Counted from the first letter of the stretch, positions 8,062 through 17,524 are shown. The stretch is 43,680 nucleotides of DNA from Acidobacteriota bacterium (GCA_022827025.1 JAJDTT010000244.1:1-43680), one strand, 5' to 3'. Translations and numbers: made by a program. The notes: generated by a model not told the origin, from the letters alone.

Positions 8062-8985
8062 TCAATTGGCTTTCAGCCGGGTGAAGGTCTCCATCGCCCG
8101 GGCCGCCTTCTCCATCTGATCCCGTTCCTGGTAAATCTGCGCCAGGACGTAATGGGGCTCGGCCAGGTCGGGCCCCAGCTCCACACACTTCACCGCCGCC
8201 GAGACGGCTTCCTCCAGCCGTCCCAGCTCCCGGTACGCCTTGGCGAACAGCAGGTGCAGATGACTCGGCGGAAGCGCGGTCAGCGTGACGTAGAGCCGGC
8301 GGCTCTTGGCCACCGCCACCGCCCGGCGGTCCCGGCTGTAGAACCCCGTTTCGGCAATCTGCAAATGCTCCAAGCTCTCCGCCGCCTCTCCCTGCTTCAA
8401 CAGCATCTCCGCCAGCTCCAGCCGGGCCACGACGTTCTTGGGATAGAGGTCAATCTCAGTCCTCAGTTCTCGAATGGTCGCTTCTGCGGCGCCGTTGTTC
8501 CGATGGACCCGAGCCAGGTGGTAGTGGACCGCGGGAAAACTGTAATCGCTTTCCGCAATGGAATTGAACTCCTCCAGCGCCCGTCCGAGACGGTTGAGCT
8601 CGTGATAGGTCCGGCCCAGGTAGAAACGGGTCATCAGGTTCGATCCATCCATCTCCACGGCGCGTTCCAACAGGGGAAGAGCTTCCTCCTGCCGCTGCTG
8701 CTGGAGCAGGATGACGGCCAGGTCGAAGTGACGCCCGGCTTGGTCCGGCCCCAGCTCGATGGACCGTCTCAGGCTCGCTTCGGCCTCGGGCAACTGCCGC
8801 AACTGGGCGAAGATCAGTCCCTGGAGATGATGGCCGGCGGCGTTGCCGGGATCCTCCCCCAGGAGTTCGCGGGTGACGGCCAGGGCTTCGGGGTAGTTCC
8901 GCTGGCGAAAGTGCCGGAGCGCCTCGTCGTAGCTCTGACCCCAGAGCGGCAGGAAGCCGAGAACCCAGGCGAGTGTCGCCAGCAT
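8062..8985 (-). CDS. Secreted TPR-repeat protein
   Basis: The 307-residue protein has an N-terminal hydrophobic leader (MLATLAWVLGFLPLWGQ) and then about seven tetratricopeptide-type helical pairs from residue 18 to the end. Examples are YDEALRHFRQRNYPEAL, QLPEAEASLRRSIELGP and GRLEEAVSAAVKCVELGP. Such proteins scaffold protein-protein contacts, here probably in the periplasm. The frame stays open far upstream, but that part is antisense to the VWFA gene and unlike a protein, so the start at 8985 was preferred. It is divergent from the VWFA-domain gene (130-nt gap), a pairing often seen in Acidobacteria. Confidence 0.82.
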   Translation of the reverse strand: MLATLAWVLGFLPLWGQSYDEALRHFRQRNYPEALAVTRELLGEDPGNAAGHHLQGLIFAQLRQLPEAEASLRRSIELGPDQAGRHFDLAVILLQQQRQEEALPLLERAVEMDGSNLMTRFYLGRTYHELNRLGRALEEFNSIAESDYSFPAVHYHLARVHRNNGAAEATIRELRTEIDLYPKNVVARLELAEMLLKQGEAAESLEHLQIAETGFYSRDRRAVAVAKSRRLYVTLTALPPSHLHLLFAKAYRELGRLEEAVSAAVKCVELGPDLAEPHYVLAQIYQERDQMEKAARAMETFTRLKAN

Positions 8986-9050
8986 CCGTTTCGAGTTGTT
9001 GTGAAACTGCCGGCCGGGACGCCTGGGATCTGAAGCGGGCACCAACCGAA

Positions 9051-9059
9051 TGGTACAAT
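9051..9059 (+). promoter_or_regulatory. Candidate extended -10 element upstream of the VWFA-domain gene
   Basis: TGGTACAAT matches an extended -10 box (TGnTAtAAT). No good -35 is seen at 17 nt. Transcription would begin near 9066, which favours the GTG at 9116 over the ATG at 9050 as start of the downstream gene. Confidence 0.3.
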
Positions 9060-9115
9060 CCACGCAAACCTCCAACAAGGCCGGCTCGAGGGGGCCGAAC
9101 GACCGGGAACCGCTC

Positions 9116-10891
9116 GTGGGAAAGAAGACGATTCCTCCCGTCAGACTCCGGTTCGGCGCCTTCCTTTCACTCGCCTGCTGCTTCTGGCCTTCCGCCCCGG
9201 CCCAGGACGTCCCTACCTTCAGGACGGCGACGGAACTGGTTCTGGTGGATCTCGTGGCTACGGACCGGGACGGCCATTTCGTCTGGGATCTGCGTCCCGA
9301 AGAGCTGGAAGTGCTGGAAGACGGCAAGCGCCAGACGGTGACCTTCTTCAGCTTGCAGAACCGAGCGGCTTCACTTCCGTCGAGAGCAACGGAGAAACCT
9401 GGGCCGCCGGCGCCGAGCGCCAGCAGTGTCCCGGTGCAGACGGTCGAAGAAGGGTACTACGTCTTCCTCATGGACCTGCACAGCATGCCCTTCGACGCCC
9501 TGGGCCGCAGCAAGGAGGCTATTCGGGGCTTCGTCGAGTCGCGCCTGGGGCCCAACGACCAGGTGATGCTGGCCACCATCCGCCACCGGCTACGGATCAA
9601 CCAGCCCTTCACTCAAGACGTGGAGAAGTTCGGCCGGGCGCTGGACCAGGTCCCCTTCGAACCTCGCCTGGAGGGCAATCTGGGTCGTTTCATGGAGATC
9701 ATGGACGACATCTTCGCCGACATGGGCGCCCTCGGCGTGGCCAATGATCCGAGCCTGGCTCAGGGAAACGTGGAAGAACTCGTCCCGCAGATCGAAGGAG
9801 CCATCCAGATGGCCGCGGGAGAATCTCGGCAGATCCTCTCCCAAATGGAAATCCAGGTGGCGTTCAGTTGCGCCGCCATGGGGGCCCTGGCCCGCCATCT
9901 GCGTTCACTTCCGGGGCGCAAGCACCTGATGCTGATCTCGGCCGGATACCCCCTGAACGCCCGCACCGTCATGAAGAACATCATCCGGGAGCGGGCCGCG
10001 ATGTTCGCTCCGAACCAGTACGCACAGGTCCACATGCTGGTGAACAGCAGCATGGCGGGAGCGGGCCGGCGGACCAGCTTCGAGTCACGGTTGCGATCCG
10101 TCATCGACCAGGCGAATCGATCGCAGGTCTCCATCTACAGCATCGATCCACGGGGACTGATGACTTCGGCCCTTGCGTATGCCGGAACCAGGCAGTCGGG
10201 CAGCCACATGTACGCTTCCCACTCGAATCAGGACATCACGGCTCCGCAGGATTTTCTGACTACCCTGTCTTCCGGCACCGGAGGGCTCTCCTTTCTGAAC
10301 GACAACGACTTGGGGCGAGGCATCGGGAAGGCCTTCGACGACGGGCGCAGCTACTACCTGCTGGGATATGCGCCCCGAGCGAAGCGGAAGCCGGGCAAGT
10401 TTCACAAGATCGGGGTCAAGCTGGCGCGCAAGGGCGTCCGGCTTCGCTATCGCAAGGGCTACGTCGACACGGACCCGGAAGAGATGGCCCACGCGGACCT
10501 GGCCAACGCCTTCAAGTTCCCCGAACTGTTCCGCGACTTCCCTTTCCGCGTCCAGGTCTCCAGCCCGACGGGGAAGCTGAAGGTCCGCACCCTGATCCCG
10601 ACGCGTTCGTTCGCCTTTTCGCGCAACGGCGGGAAGAACCGCTGCGTCATGGAGATGTTCGGCGCCCTGGTCGACGACTCGGGCAAGTGGGTGGGTGAGG
10701 ACTTCCTCTTCTTCAAACGTCTGGATCTGGACCTGGACAGCGAGGGTCTGGATCATTTTCAGCGCTACCGGAACTTCAGCTCCAGCTCCGAAAAGGACGC
10801 CCCGCCGGGCAAGTACGACCTGGTCGTGGTCCTCCGCCAGAGCCTCTCGGGAAGAATGGCGACCACCACCCGCAGCGTCGTCGTGAACTAG
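9116..10891 (+). CDS. Acidobacterial VWFA-related domain secreted protein
   Basis: The product is 591 residues from a GTG start (VGKKTIPPVRLRFGAF...), which puts a signal peptide ending at APAQD at the N-terminus; an in-frame ATG at 9050 adds 22 residues. The N-terminal segment LVLVDLVATDRDGHFV...LEVLEDGKRQ is the hallmark of the family found in large numbers in Acidobacteria. The von Willebrand A-like core follows (YVFLMDLHSMPFDALGRSK; ARHLRSLPGRKHLMLISAGYP). The metal-ion site is degenerate: DLHS stands where a classic DxSxS would be. The end (YYLLGYAPRAKRKPGKFHKIGVKL...LRYRKGYV) is also typical. The function is unproven; binding or adhesion at the envelope is likely. A TonB receptor gene follows in the same direction. 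Confidence 0.88.
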   Translation: MGKKTIPPVRLRFGAFLSLACCFWPSAPAQDVPTFRTATELVLVDLVATDRDGHFVWDLRPEELEVLEDGKRQTVTFFSLQNRAASLPSRATEKPGPPAPSASSVPVQTVEEGYYVFLMDLHSMPFDALGRSKEAIRGFVESRLGPNDQVMLATIRHRLRINQPFTQDVEKFGRALDQVPFEPRLEGNLGRFMEIMDDIFADMGALGVANDPSLAQGNVEELVPQIEGAIQMAAGESRQILSQMEIQVAFSCAAMGALARHLRSLPGRKHLMLISAGYPLNARTVMKNIIRERAAMFAPNQYAQVHMLVNSSMAGAGRRTSFESRLRSVIDQANRSQVSIYSIDPRGLMTSALAYAGTRQSGSHMYASHSNQDITAPQDFLTTLSSGTGGLSFLNDNDLGRGIGKAFDDGRSYYLLGYAPRAKRKPGKFHKIGVKLARKGVRLRYRKGYVDTDPEEMAHADLANAFKFPELFRDFPFRVQVSSPTGKLKVRTLIPTRSFAFSRNGGKNRCVMEMFGALVDDSGKWVGEDFLFFKRLDLDLDSEGLDHFQRYRNFSSSSEKDAPPGKYDLVVVLRQSLSGRMATTTRSVVVN

Positions 10892-10894
10892 TAG

Positions 10895-10915
10895 GGGCAC
10901 CCCTCGTGGGTGCCC
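10895..10915. repeat. GTAGGGGCACCC-type hairpin
   Basis: An 8-bp perfect inverted repeat (arm GGGCACCC, loop CTCGT) preceded by GTAG and followed by TCTTCG lies immediately after the VWFA gene stop. Relatives are at 32861, 40281 and (inverted) 40398. It could stop transcription before the promoter of the next gene. Confidence 0.75.
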
Positions 10916-10962
10916 TCTTCGCCCCCGCGAACCCGGAGAGAAAAATAGGGCAAGTCCGGTCA

Positions 10963-10991
10963 TTGACTCATGGCCCCGTTGTGGCTACCAT
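10963..10991 (+). promoter_or_regulatory. Candidate sigma70-like promoter for the TonB receptor
   Basis: TTGACT (10963-10968) and TACCAT (10986-10991) are separated by exactly 17 nt. Transcription would start near 10998, giving a leader of about 50 nt that contains a strong ribosome site (AAGGAGG, about 7 nt before the ATG at 11049). This is the best canonical promoter match seen in the window. Confidence 0.5.
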
Positions 10992-11048
10992 GCTTTCAAG
11001 TTTTCAAGTCTGCATCCCCAGGCAGTCTACAATTCAAGGAGGTCGCAG

Positions 11049-14000
11049 ATGCACCAAGTATCTCGCCTGCGTCCCGCCATCCTGTTGGTCCCTCTGGCAC
11101 TCGTCTTTTGCCTGTCCCTGCCCAACGCGTACGGACAGTTGACCACGTACGGACAGATCGTCGGGCGTGTCATCGACCAGACGGGAGCCGTGGTCCCAGG
11201 TGTCGAGATCACCGTCACCAACACCGAAACCAACGTCCCCCGCTCCACGGTCAGCAACGACACCGGAAACTACCTGGTGGACAAGCTCATCGCCGGAGTC
11301 TACGAGGCCCGGGCGGAACTGCCCGGCTTCAAGACCCACGTGGCCGAGGTTCGCTTGAACACCGGCCAGGTGGCGCGCCTCGACTTCCTGCTGAGTCCCG
11401 GCGAGATCGCCGAGCAGGTGACCGTCATGGGACAGACCACGGCGCTGGACACGGACACGGCGGACATCAGCACCACGCTGGATGAGACCCAGATCACCGA
11501 GCTGCCCATCAACGACCGGAACCTGATCCTGCTGGCGGAGCTCTCCACCGGTTCGGTCAGCGTTCGCTACTCGACGGACCCCCGCTTCGTCCGCGATTCG
11601 GGTGGGCTTCCGTCGGTCAACGGCCTGCGGCCCGACTCCAACCAGATCATGCTGGACGGCGCCGGCGCCCAGAGGCTCTACGATCAGCGGGCCACAGTGA
11701 ATCCGACGCCGGAGACGGTCAAGCAGTTCAAAGTCATCAGCAACACCTTCTCGGCCGAGTACGGCCGGGTCGGAGGCGCCGTGGTGAGCATGACGAGCCA
11801 CAGCGGCAGCAACGAATTTCACGGCTTCGCGTGGGAGTATCTGCGTGACGAAGCGTTCGACGCCAACGGATTTTTCGCCAACCGGACCGGACTGGGTAAG
11901 CTGCCCTTGAGCCGCCATACCTTCGGAGGCGCCGTGGGCGGGCCCATCATCAAGGACAAGACCTTCTTCTACGCCAGCTACGAGCGTTTCATGGACGAAT
12001 CGAACCTGACCGGGTTCATGGACGTTCCGCCGCCCTCCGAGCTGTCGGGGAATTTCGGGCAGGGCGACGGGAAGCAGGGCCTGATTCCCATCTACGACCC
12101 TTTCAACGTCGTCGACGGCCAGCGGGTCCCATTTCCCAACAACGTCATTCCCTCCAGCCGAATCCACCCCGTCTCACTGGCGGTCCGGGACAAGGTGCCG
12201 TGGCCGGCTCCCAACCAGTCGACCTATCCCAACTACGCCTATCCCCACGTCATCGACCAGGTGAAGAACAAGGTCTCGATTCGAGGGGATCACCACTTCG
12301 GCGATGATTCGACGCTCTTCGGGCGCTGGACCTGGCAAAACGACCCGCAGATCTCCCACGGTTCGGCTTCGGCCGGATCCTTCGGCTTCTTCGTGGGGCG
12401 CGGCCGGCTGGGCGTTCCCGGGATGAGAAGCAACGTCTACGAGGTGTTTACGGAGCTGGAGACCGGTTGGCAGACCAGCGGCGGCTGGGTCAAGCCGATC
12501 GGGACCAACGTGGTGAACGAGCTCAACTTCACCGGTTGGAAGTCGGACTTCGGCAACAACAGCGCCGACACCATTGACTGGTTCCAGGAGTTCGGCTATG
12601 ACCTGGCGGGTCAGGACGGCATCTTCGCCATCGGCGACAACGGCCAGCGCGGTCCCGCCGACCTGCCTTCCATCGGCATCAGCGGCTACTCCAACATCCA
12701 GGGCCAGGGCGAGTTCGACCAGGGCGACTGGGGGTTCAGCATCAAGGAGACGGCCTCCTGGCGCAGCGGCAACCACTACCTGAAATTCGGGATCGAGACG
12801 GTCCGCAACATGAACGTGCGTCTGGGCTGGGTACGGCCCACGGCTCGAGTCAGCTTCGACGGCTACCAGACGGGGCAGATCACCTACGGCGCCGACGGCA
12901 GCATCAGCGGCTCCACCTTCGGCCAGCCCTACGCCGACTTCTTGCTCGGCGCGGTGTCGAGTGCTCAGGCCAGGAACACGGGAGGAGCCGGATACGGCCT
13001 TGGGAACTGGGGCGGCTACAACCAATCGGCGTACAACTGGTTCATCAACGACGACTGGAAGGTCACGCCCGACCTCAGCCTGAACATCGGAATGAGGCAC
13101 GAAATCCCGCTTCCGGAGCACTGGCTGGAGAACAAGGGCAACTGCTGGATCGACGTCACCGGAGGGCGGGACAACCCCAGGCACATGGTGCCCAAGGGTT
13201 TCCCCTACGATTCTCCCCTGGTGACGAACGGGCAGCGAGACGTCCTGGTGGTCCCTGTGGTGGAACTGGACAGCCACCGCTGCCGGCCGGTTCCGTGGCA
13301 GAGCTTCGCCCCCAGAGTGGGAATCGCCTGGCGGATGTTCGGCACCAACCGGACAGTCCTCCGCGCCGGCGGCGGCATGTCGTTCGACCAGGAGTACGGC
13401 GGCTGGAAGGTGGGTGTCGGCTGGGTCGGCCCCTACGTGGGCACGGTCCGCGGTATCCAGGACCGGGGGCAGGCTCCGCAGTACATGCACGGGAGCTTCC
13501 TGGACCTGCCCTCGACGGCGTCTGCAAGAGTGCACAGCGACGGCGCCTACTCGTATGACGGCAGCGGCTCGCAGACGGGCCAGGTCTACAGCTACAACCT
13601 GTCGATCCAGCACGAGCTGTTCGACGACACCAAGGTGGAGATCGCCTACGTGGGCAATCAGGGCCGGCACCTGCGAAACCACCGGGCCTGGAACGTGTCC
13701 CAGATCGCCGGGCAGCCCATCATCCTGAACACCGGAGAGACGATCCGGGCCGAGGGGAACCGGGACCAGAGGCGTCCCTATCCGCTGATCGCCACCACCC
13801 TTCAGATCCGCTTCGACGGGTCGCAGCACTACAACTCGCTGCAGGCCAAGATCGAGCGGATGCCCAGGGACGGACTCGGCATTTCGGCCGGGTGGACCTA
13901 CGGCCGGGTCTTCGCCACCAACTACGCGGGAACCTATATCGCGGTGGTGCCCAACGAGTTCGACCGCACGCCGCTCAACACCCGGACCAAGTGGGACCGT

Positions 14001-14537
14001 CTCCACAGCTATTACACGGCTTTCACCTGGAGACTGCCCATCTTTCGGAACGCCACCGGACTGACCAGAACCTTGCTGGGAGGTTGGGAGGCCACCTCGG
14101 TCATTACCGCGGCCACCGGGTCGCCGTTCGGCGTTCGCGTGGGTAGAGACGTGAACAACATCGGTTCCCGGCGCCTGCTGATGCCCGACCGGCTCAATAC
14201 AGGTCAGCTCCCCGAGAGTCAGAGGACGGTGGACCGCTACTACGACGTCAGCGCCTTCGCGATACCGGCCGTGGGACGATTCGGCAACTCCCACATGTGG
14301 CCGCTGGAGGGCGATGGGATCAGCGTCTTCGACATCGGCCTCCACAAGGCGTTCGCCCTGGGAGAGGAAAAGGAACTGGATTTCCGCGTGGAAATGTTCA
14401 ACGCCTTCAACCACCCCATCTTCGATACGCCCGGCGGCAAGGGTGGACAGGACGCCATCGAGAGCGGCGGGGCCGGAAGGGTTTCTTCCGCGTCGCAGCC
14501 GCGCCGGCTCCAGTTCGCGTTCCGGTTTTCATTCTGA
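11049..14537 (+). CDS. TonB-dependent receptor with N-terminal carboxypeptidase-regulatory-like domain
   Basis: This 1162-residue outer-membrane protein has a signal peptide (about 1-30, ending NAYGQ). A carboxypeptidase regulatory-like (CarboxypepD_reg) domain covers about 32-120 (GRVIDQTGAVVPGVEITVTN...GFKTHVAEV). A plug region covers about 130-260 (ITELPINDRNLILL, NGLRPDSNQIMLDG, FSAEYGRVGGAVVSM), and the rest is a long beta-barrel. The last residue is Phe (FAFRFSF), as usual for outer-membrane barrels. The family imports ligands too large for porins with energy from TonB; this very large acidobacterial type has unknown substrates, probably oligosaccharides. The start is supported by an AAGGAGG site. 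It shares direction with the VWFA-domain gene but seems to have its own promoter. Confidence 0.92.
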   Translation: MHQVSRLRPAILLVPLALVFCLSLPNAYGQLTTYGQIVGRVIDQTGAVVPGVEITVTNTETNVPRSTVSNDTGNYLVDKLIAGVYEARAELPGFKTHVAEVRLNTGQVARLDFLLSPGEIAEQVTVMGQTTALDTDTADISTTLDETQITELPINDRNLILLAELSTGSVSVRYSTDPRFVRDSGGLPSVNGLRPDSNQIMLDGAGAQRLYDQRATVNPTPETVKQFKVISNTFSAEYGRVGGAVVSMTSHSGSNEFHGFAWEYLRDEAFDANGFFANRTGLGKLPLSRHTFGGAVGGPIIKDKTFFYASYERFMDESNLTGFMDVPPPSELSGNFGQGDGKQGLIPIYDPFNVVDGQRVPFPNNVIPSSRIHPVSLAVRDKVPWPAPNQSTYPNYAYPHVIDQVKNKVSIRGDHHFGDDSTLFGRWTWQNDPQISHGSASAGSFGFFVGRGRLGVPGMRSNVYEVFTELETGWQTSGGWVKPIGTNVVNELNFTGWKSDFGNNSADTIDWFQEFGYDLAGQDGIFAIGDNGQRGPADLPSIGISGYSNIQGQGEFDQGDWGFSIKETASWRSGNHYLKFGIETVRNMNVRLGWVRPTARVSFDGYQTGQITYGADGSISGSTFGQPYADFLLGAVSSAQARNTGGAGYGLGNWGGYNQSAYNWFINDDWKVTPDLSLNIGMRHEIPLPEHWLENKGNCWIDVTGGRDNPRHMVPKGFPYDSPLVTNGQRDVLVVPVVELDSHRCRPVPWQSFAPRVGIAWRMFGTNRTVLRAGGGMSFDQEYGGWKVGVGWVGPYVGTVRGIQDRGQAPQYMHGSFLDLPSTASARVHSDGAYSYDGSGSQTGQVYSYNLSIQHELFDDTKVEIAYVGNQGRHLRNHRAWNVSQIAGQPIILNTGETIRAEGNRDQRRPYPLIATTLQIRFDGSQHYNSLQAKIERMPRDGLGISAGWTYGRVFATNYAGTYIAVVPNEFDRTPLNTRTKWDRLHSYYTAFTWRLPIFRNATGLTRTLLGGWEATSVITAATGSPFGVRVGRDVNNIGSRRLLMPDRLNTGQLPESQRTVDRYYDVSAFAIPAVGRFGNSHMWPLEGDGISVFDIGLHKAFALGEEKELDFRVEMFNAFNHPIFDTPGGKGGQDAIESGGAGRVSSASQPRRLQFAFRFSF

Positions 14538-14618
14538 CGGAGAGTCCGGAGGAGCGATTTCCAATCCCGTCTGCCTCTCAGTCAGATTCTCTTGGGAGCC
14601 ATCGCAGATCGGAAGATC

Positions 14619-16976
14619 TCACGGATCCATTGGATTGGGCATGCGGTAGCCGACTTGACGCTCGTTAAAGATGTAGGAGGGTTTCTTAGCGTTATCGTCC
14701 AGCTTTTGGCGGAGTCTTTTCACGACGGCGTGCACCAACCGGCGGTCGCCGGATTCCCGTTTCCCCCAGACTTGGCGCAGCAGAGAATCGTACGTCAGGA
14801 TCCGGCCCGCGTTGACCGCGAGTACTCGGAGCAGCTTGAATTCGGTCGCCGTAAGTTGCACCGGCCGGCCAGCCACACTCACCTGGCGGTCCTCGTAGCC
14901 GATGGCCAAGTCCCCCAATCGAAAGGATTCGAACGATCCGTACCGCCGGCGCAGAGCCGCCTTGACCCTCGCCGTCAATTCCGTTGTGGTGAAGGGTTTG
15001 ACGATGTAATCGGCGGCGCCCATCTCCAAGGCTGTTGCGATCACCTCGTCTCCGCCATAGACGGAAATGAATACGACCGGCAGATCGGCCAACTCCGGGA
15101 CGTCCCGCATTAAATCGATGCCATCCGTTCCCGGCAAAACGAGGTCCAGCAGGACCAGCTGGGGTTTCTTCTCCCGGATCAGACGGGACACTTCCCTGGG
15201 ATCGCCCGTCACCAGCGGGGAATAGCCGACCGCCACGAGAGCGTCCTGGACGAAGCGGAGCGTCCGAGGGTCGTCGTCGACCACAAGGATGCGTGTTTCC
15301 TCCGGATCCGTGCGAGGCGAGTGGGAGCCGCTCCGGGCTATGTCCGGTGCAGCGCGGATCCCGGCTTCCTCCGCCACGGGAATCGTGAAGGTGAACCGCG
15401 TGCCCAAGCCCGACCCGGCGCTCTCGGCCTTGATGCGTCCCCCGTGGGCCTCCACCAGGCCCTTGCAGATGGCCAGACCCAGTCCGGATCCCCGGATCCC
15501 GCGATCCTCTCCCACACGCACGTGCTTCCGGAACAGGTGCGGCAGCAAGTCCGCCGACAACCCGCGGCCTTCGTCCGAAATCGAGATCGCCACGTGAACG
15601 TCTTCGTGCACTGCGGCGATCCGGATGGGGGCGGACGCGGAAGAGTACCGGGCGGCGTTGGAAAGGAGGTTGTTCATGACCTGCACGATCCGCTGCCGGT
15701 CGGCCATCACTCCGGGGAGATCCAGCGGCAGGTCGATGAGGACGTCGTGTCTGCCCCCGCCGCTCAGGAACGCGCGTTTGGCCTGGTCCACCAAGCTCGC
15801 CACCTTCGAGGGCTCCGGCGATACCGACAGTGTGCCCGTCTCGATATGTCCCGCATCCAGCAGATCGTTGATGAGGCTGCGCATCTGATCGGCCTGCTCG
15901 TCGATGATGCGGATGATTTGCAGTGTCTCGGACGGGTTCGGGGCCGGCCGGGCGCTCAGCACCATGGCGGTCGAGCCCTTGATGGAGATCAGAGGGGCCC
16001 GCAGCTCATGGCTCACCATACCCAGGAACTCGGCCCGCATCCGCTCCAGTTCCTCGATCGGCGCCATATCCTGCAAGGTGACGACCACGGATTCGACGGT
16101 GCCGTCCTCGGCTTGCACCGTCGTGGCGTTCACCAGCGTCGTGACGCTCCGGCCGTCGGGAACCTGAAAGACGATCTCCTCGGCACGCACCGTCGTGGCG
16201 CTGCTCATGAACTCGGCCAGGGGAAACTCCGTTAAGGCGATCTCCTGCCCGTCGGCCCGGCGGCAGGTCAGGATCTCCGGCAGTTGCTCCATGGAGCGGC
16301 CGGACACGCGAAGGCCCCCGACAATCCGCTTCGCCTCCCGATTGACCGACACCACTTCGCCGGTCTGGGCGTCGAAGACCACGACGCCTACAGGCGAGGT
16401 GTCGATCAGGGCTTCCAGGTCGCCCCGGGCCCGACGCTCGTCCCGGTGCTTGCGGGCGTTGACGACCGCTGCCGCCGCCTGCGACGCGAACAACACCAGG
16501 ACCTCTTCGTCCTCGCTCGTGAACTTTCGTCCGCCTTCCTTCGCCCCGAGATAAAACCCACCGACGTGCACGCCCCGATGGCGCATCTGGGTCCCCAGCA
16601 TGTTCGGCGTCGGGACTCCCTTCAGAGGGGTATAGCCGAGCGACTGGATGTAGGCGGGCAGGTCTTCCATTAGCACCGAATCCGGAAGTTGCCGCAGATG
16701 TTCGAAGAATTTCGGACCATCGGTCCAAGCCAGCAAACACCGATTCTGCTCCGGGGTGATTCCGAAGGTGGTGTGCTCCTGGACCTGCCCCATCTCGTCG
16801 AAGGTCACGATCACGCCGTAGCGAGCCCCGATCAGTGCGCAGGCGCTCTCGACGACCTCCTGCAGAACGGTGCTGACGTCGAGGCTCTCGCTGATCCGCA
16901 GGATGGCGGCGCTGAGCTTGGAGATGCGATCCTCCAGCGCCTTGATCTTTCGCCTCAGTTCGTCGGGACTCTGCAT
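14619..16976 (-). CDS. Soluble GAF-PAS sensor histidine kinase fused to response regulator with OmpR-type DNA-binding domain
   Basis: The 785-residue protein holds a whole two-component pathway. Residues 1-30 are a coiled coil, and a GAF domain follows (about 33-178). A PAS-like domain (about 186-305) leads to a HisKA with H323 (MVSHELRAPL) and a HATPase with N-box NNLLSN (435-440), DEGRGL (468-473) and GSGLGLAICKGL (496-507). A REC domain (about 562-675) has D567-D569, phospho-acceptor D611 and K660, and a winged helix (about 685-780) has TEFKLLRVLAVNAGRILT and the RQVGYRM end. No membrane segment is seen, so it should sense a cytoplasmic or diffusible signal. The start at 16976 has an AAGGAGGGG site; the longer frame to 17063 does not. 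Its targets are unknown. Confidence 0.92.
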   Translation of the reverse strand: MQSPDELRRKIKALEDRISKLSAAILRISESLDVSTVLQEVVESACALIGARYGVIVTFDEMGQVQEHTTFGITPEQNRCLLAWTDGPKFFEHLRQLPDSVLMEDLPAYIQSLGYTPLKGVPTPNMLGTQMRHRGVHVGGFYLGAKEGGRKFTSEDEEVLVLFASQAAAAVVNARKHRDERRARGDLEALIDTSPVGVVVFDAQTGEVVSVNREAKRIVGGLRVSGRSMEQLPEILTCRRADGQEIALTEFPLAEFMSSATTVRAEEIVFQVPDGRSVTTLVNATTVQAEDGTVESVVVTLQDMAPIEELERMRAEFLGMVSHELRAPLISIKGSTAMVLSARPAPNPSETLQIIRIIDEQADQMRSLINDLLDAGHIETGTLSVSPEPSKVASLVDQAKRAFLSGGGRHDVLIDLPLDLPGVMADRQRIVQVMNNLLSNAARYSSASAPIRIAAVHEDVHVAISISDEGRGLSADLLPHLFRKHVRVGEDRGIRGSGLGLAICKGLVEAHGGRIKAESAGSGLGTRFTFTIPVAEEAGIRAAPDIARSGSHSPRTDPEETRILVVDDDPRTLRFVQDALVAVGYSPLVTGDPREVSRLIREKKPQLVLLDLVLPGTDGIDLMRDVPELADLPVVFISVYGGDEVIATALEMGAADYIVKPFTTTELTARVKAALRRRYGSFESFRLGDLAIGYEDRQVSVAGRPVQLTATEFKLLRVLAVNAGRILTYDSLLRQVWGKRESGDRRLVHAVVKRLRQKLDDNAKKPSYIFNERQVGYRMPNPMDP

Positions 16977-17082
16977 TGACCCCTCCTTGCCGGATCCCGG
17001 ACCGGGCTTCGGTTCAGCGTTCCCCTGCATCGACTTGATCCCAGAGCCGGGTTGGGGATGCATTGGATACTACAGGCTCCGA

Positions 17083-17091
17083 TCATAGCAA
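17083..17091 (-). promoter_or_regulatory. Candidate extended -10 promoter for the kinase gene
   Basis: On the minus strand, TGCTATGAT is an extended -10 element (TGn + TATGAT) in an AT-richer patch. The leader to the start at 16976 would be about 100 nt. Confidence 0.35.
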
Positions 17092-17244
17092 TTTCGGGAA
17101 ACAAATCATAGGAATATCAGTAGAACAGGGATAATTATCAGACTGGTATCAGTTCTCTACTTTACAATACTCCGTAGTTTAATGAAGAGATATCGGCTCG
17201 AGACGACGGCCCTTCCCGTCTGTCCCACTCACTCGGGCCGATGG

Positions 17245-17279
17245 CCGGGGCGGGATCATTACTCTCTGACCCGCCCCGG
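17245..17279. terminator. Strong 10-bp hairpin in the 356-nt gap after the kinase gene
   Basis: CCGGGGCGGG (17245-17254) and CCCGCCCCGG (17270-17279) form a perfect stem with a 15-nt loop and no T-tract. It could end the leftward operon that stops at 17601, or insulate the kinase promoter. The rest of the gap 16977-17332 holds an AT-rich patch around 17090-17190 and nothing else recognised. Confidence 0.4.
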
Positions 17280-17332
17280 ATTCCAGAATCACTCAATCGA
17301 GTGGTAATGCCGATCAGGAGAAATGGTTTGCC

Positions 17333-17524
17333 TTGGGCGACAGAATGATCGGACTGTCCGACTGTTTTCGCACCGGGCAGCGTTGCCCTGAATCCGGCAG
17401 GTACGAATCCCTGTGCCGCCACCGGGAGCGGAAGCTGATTCGGGTGGGCGCGTTGTTCCCCTTGTGCCGGCAGGGGGGGCATCCGGTCTTCTGGGAGTTG
17501 TTCGAACCATTTTCCGACCGTTGA
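17333..17524 (+). CDS. Small Cys-containing protein, possibly YjzC-like
   Basis: A 63-codon frame (TTG start; a possible ATG start lies four codons later) has AGGAG 12 nt before the TTG. The product has a GQRCPESGRY element, then three further Cys/aromatic landmarks (SLCRHRE, GALFPLCRQGG, VFWELFEPF). This pattern of G-x-x-[C/x]-P-x-S-G-Y followed by G-x-x-F-P and a terminal Trp resembles small YjzC-like proteins of unknown function. It has no signal peptide. The opposite strand is also open here, so it could be chance. It is on the strand opposite to both neighbours. Confidence 0.45.
   Translation: MGDRMIGLSDCFRTGQRCPESGRYESLCRHRERKLIRVGALFPLCRQGGHPVFWELFEPFSDR

Noticed and set aside
12174-14414. 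A 746-codon open frame antisense to the TonB receptor
   Set aside because: Low-complexity Val/Gly/Pro/Arg-rich product without domains; a by-product of high GC in the real gene on the other strand.
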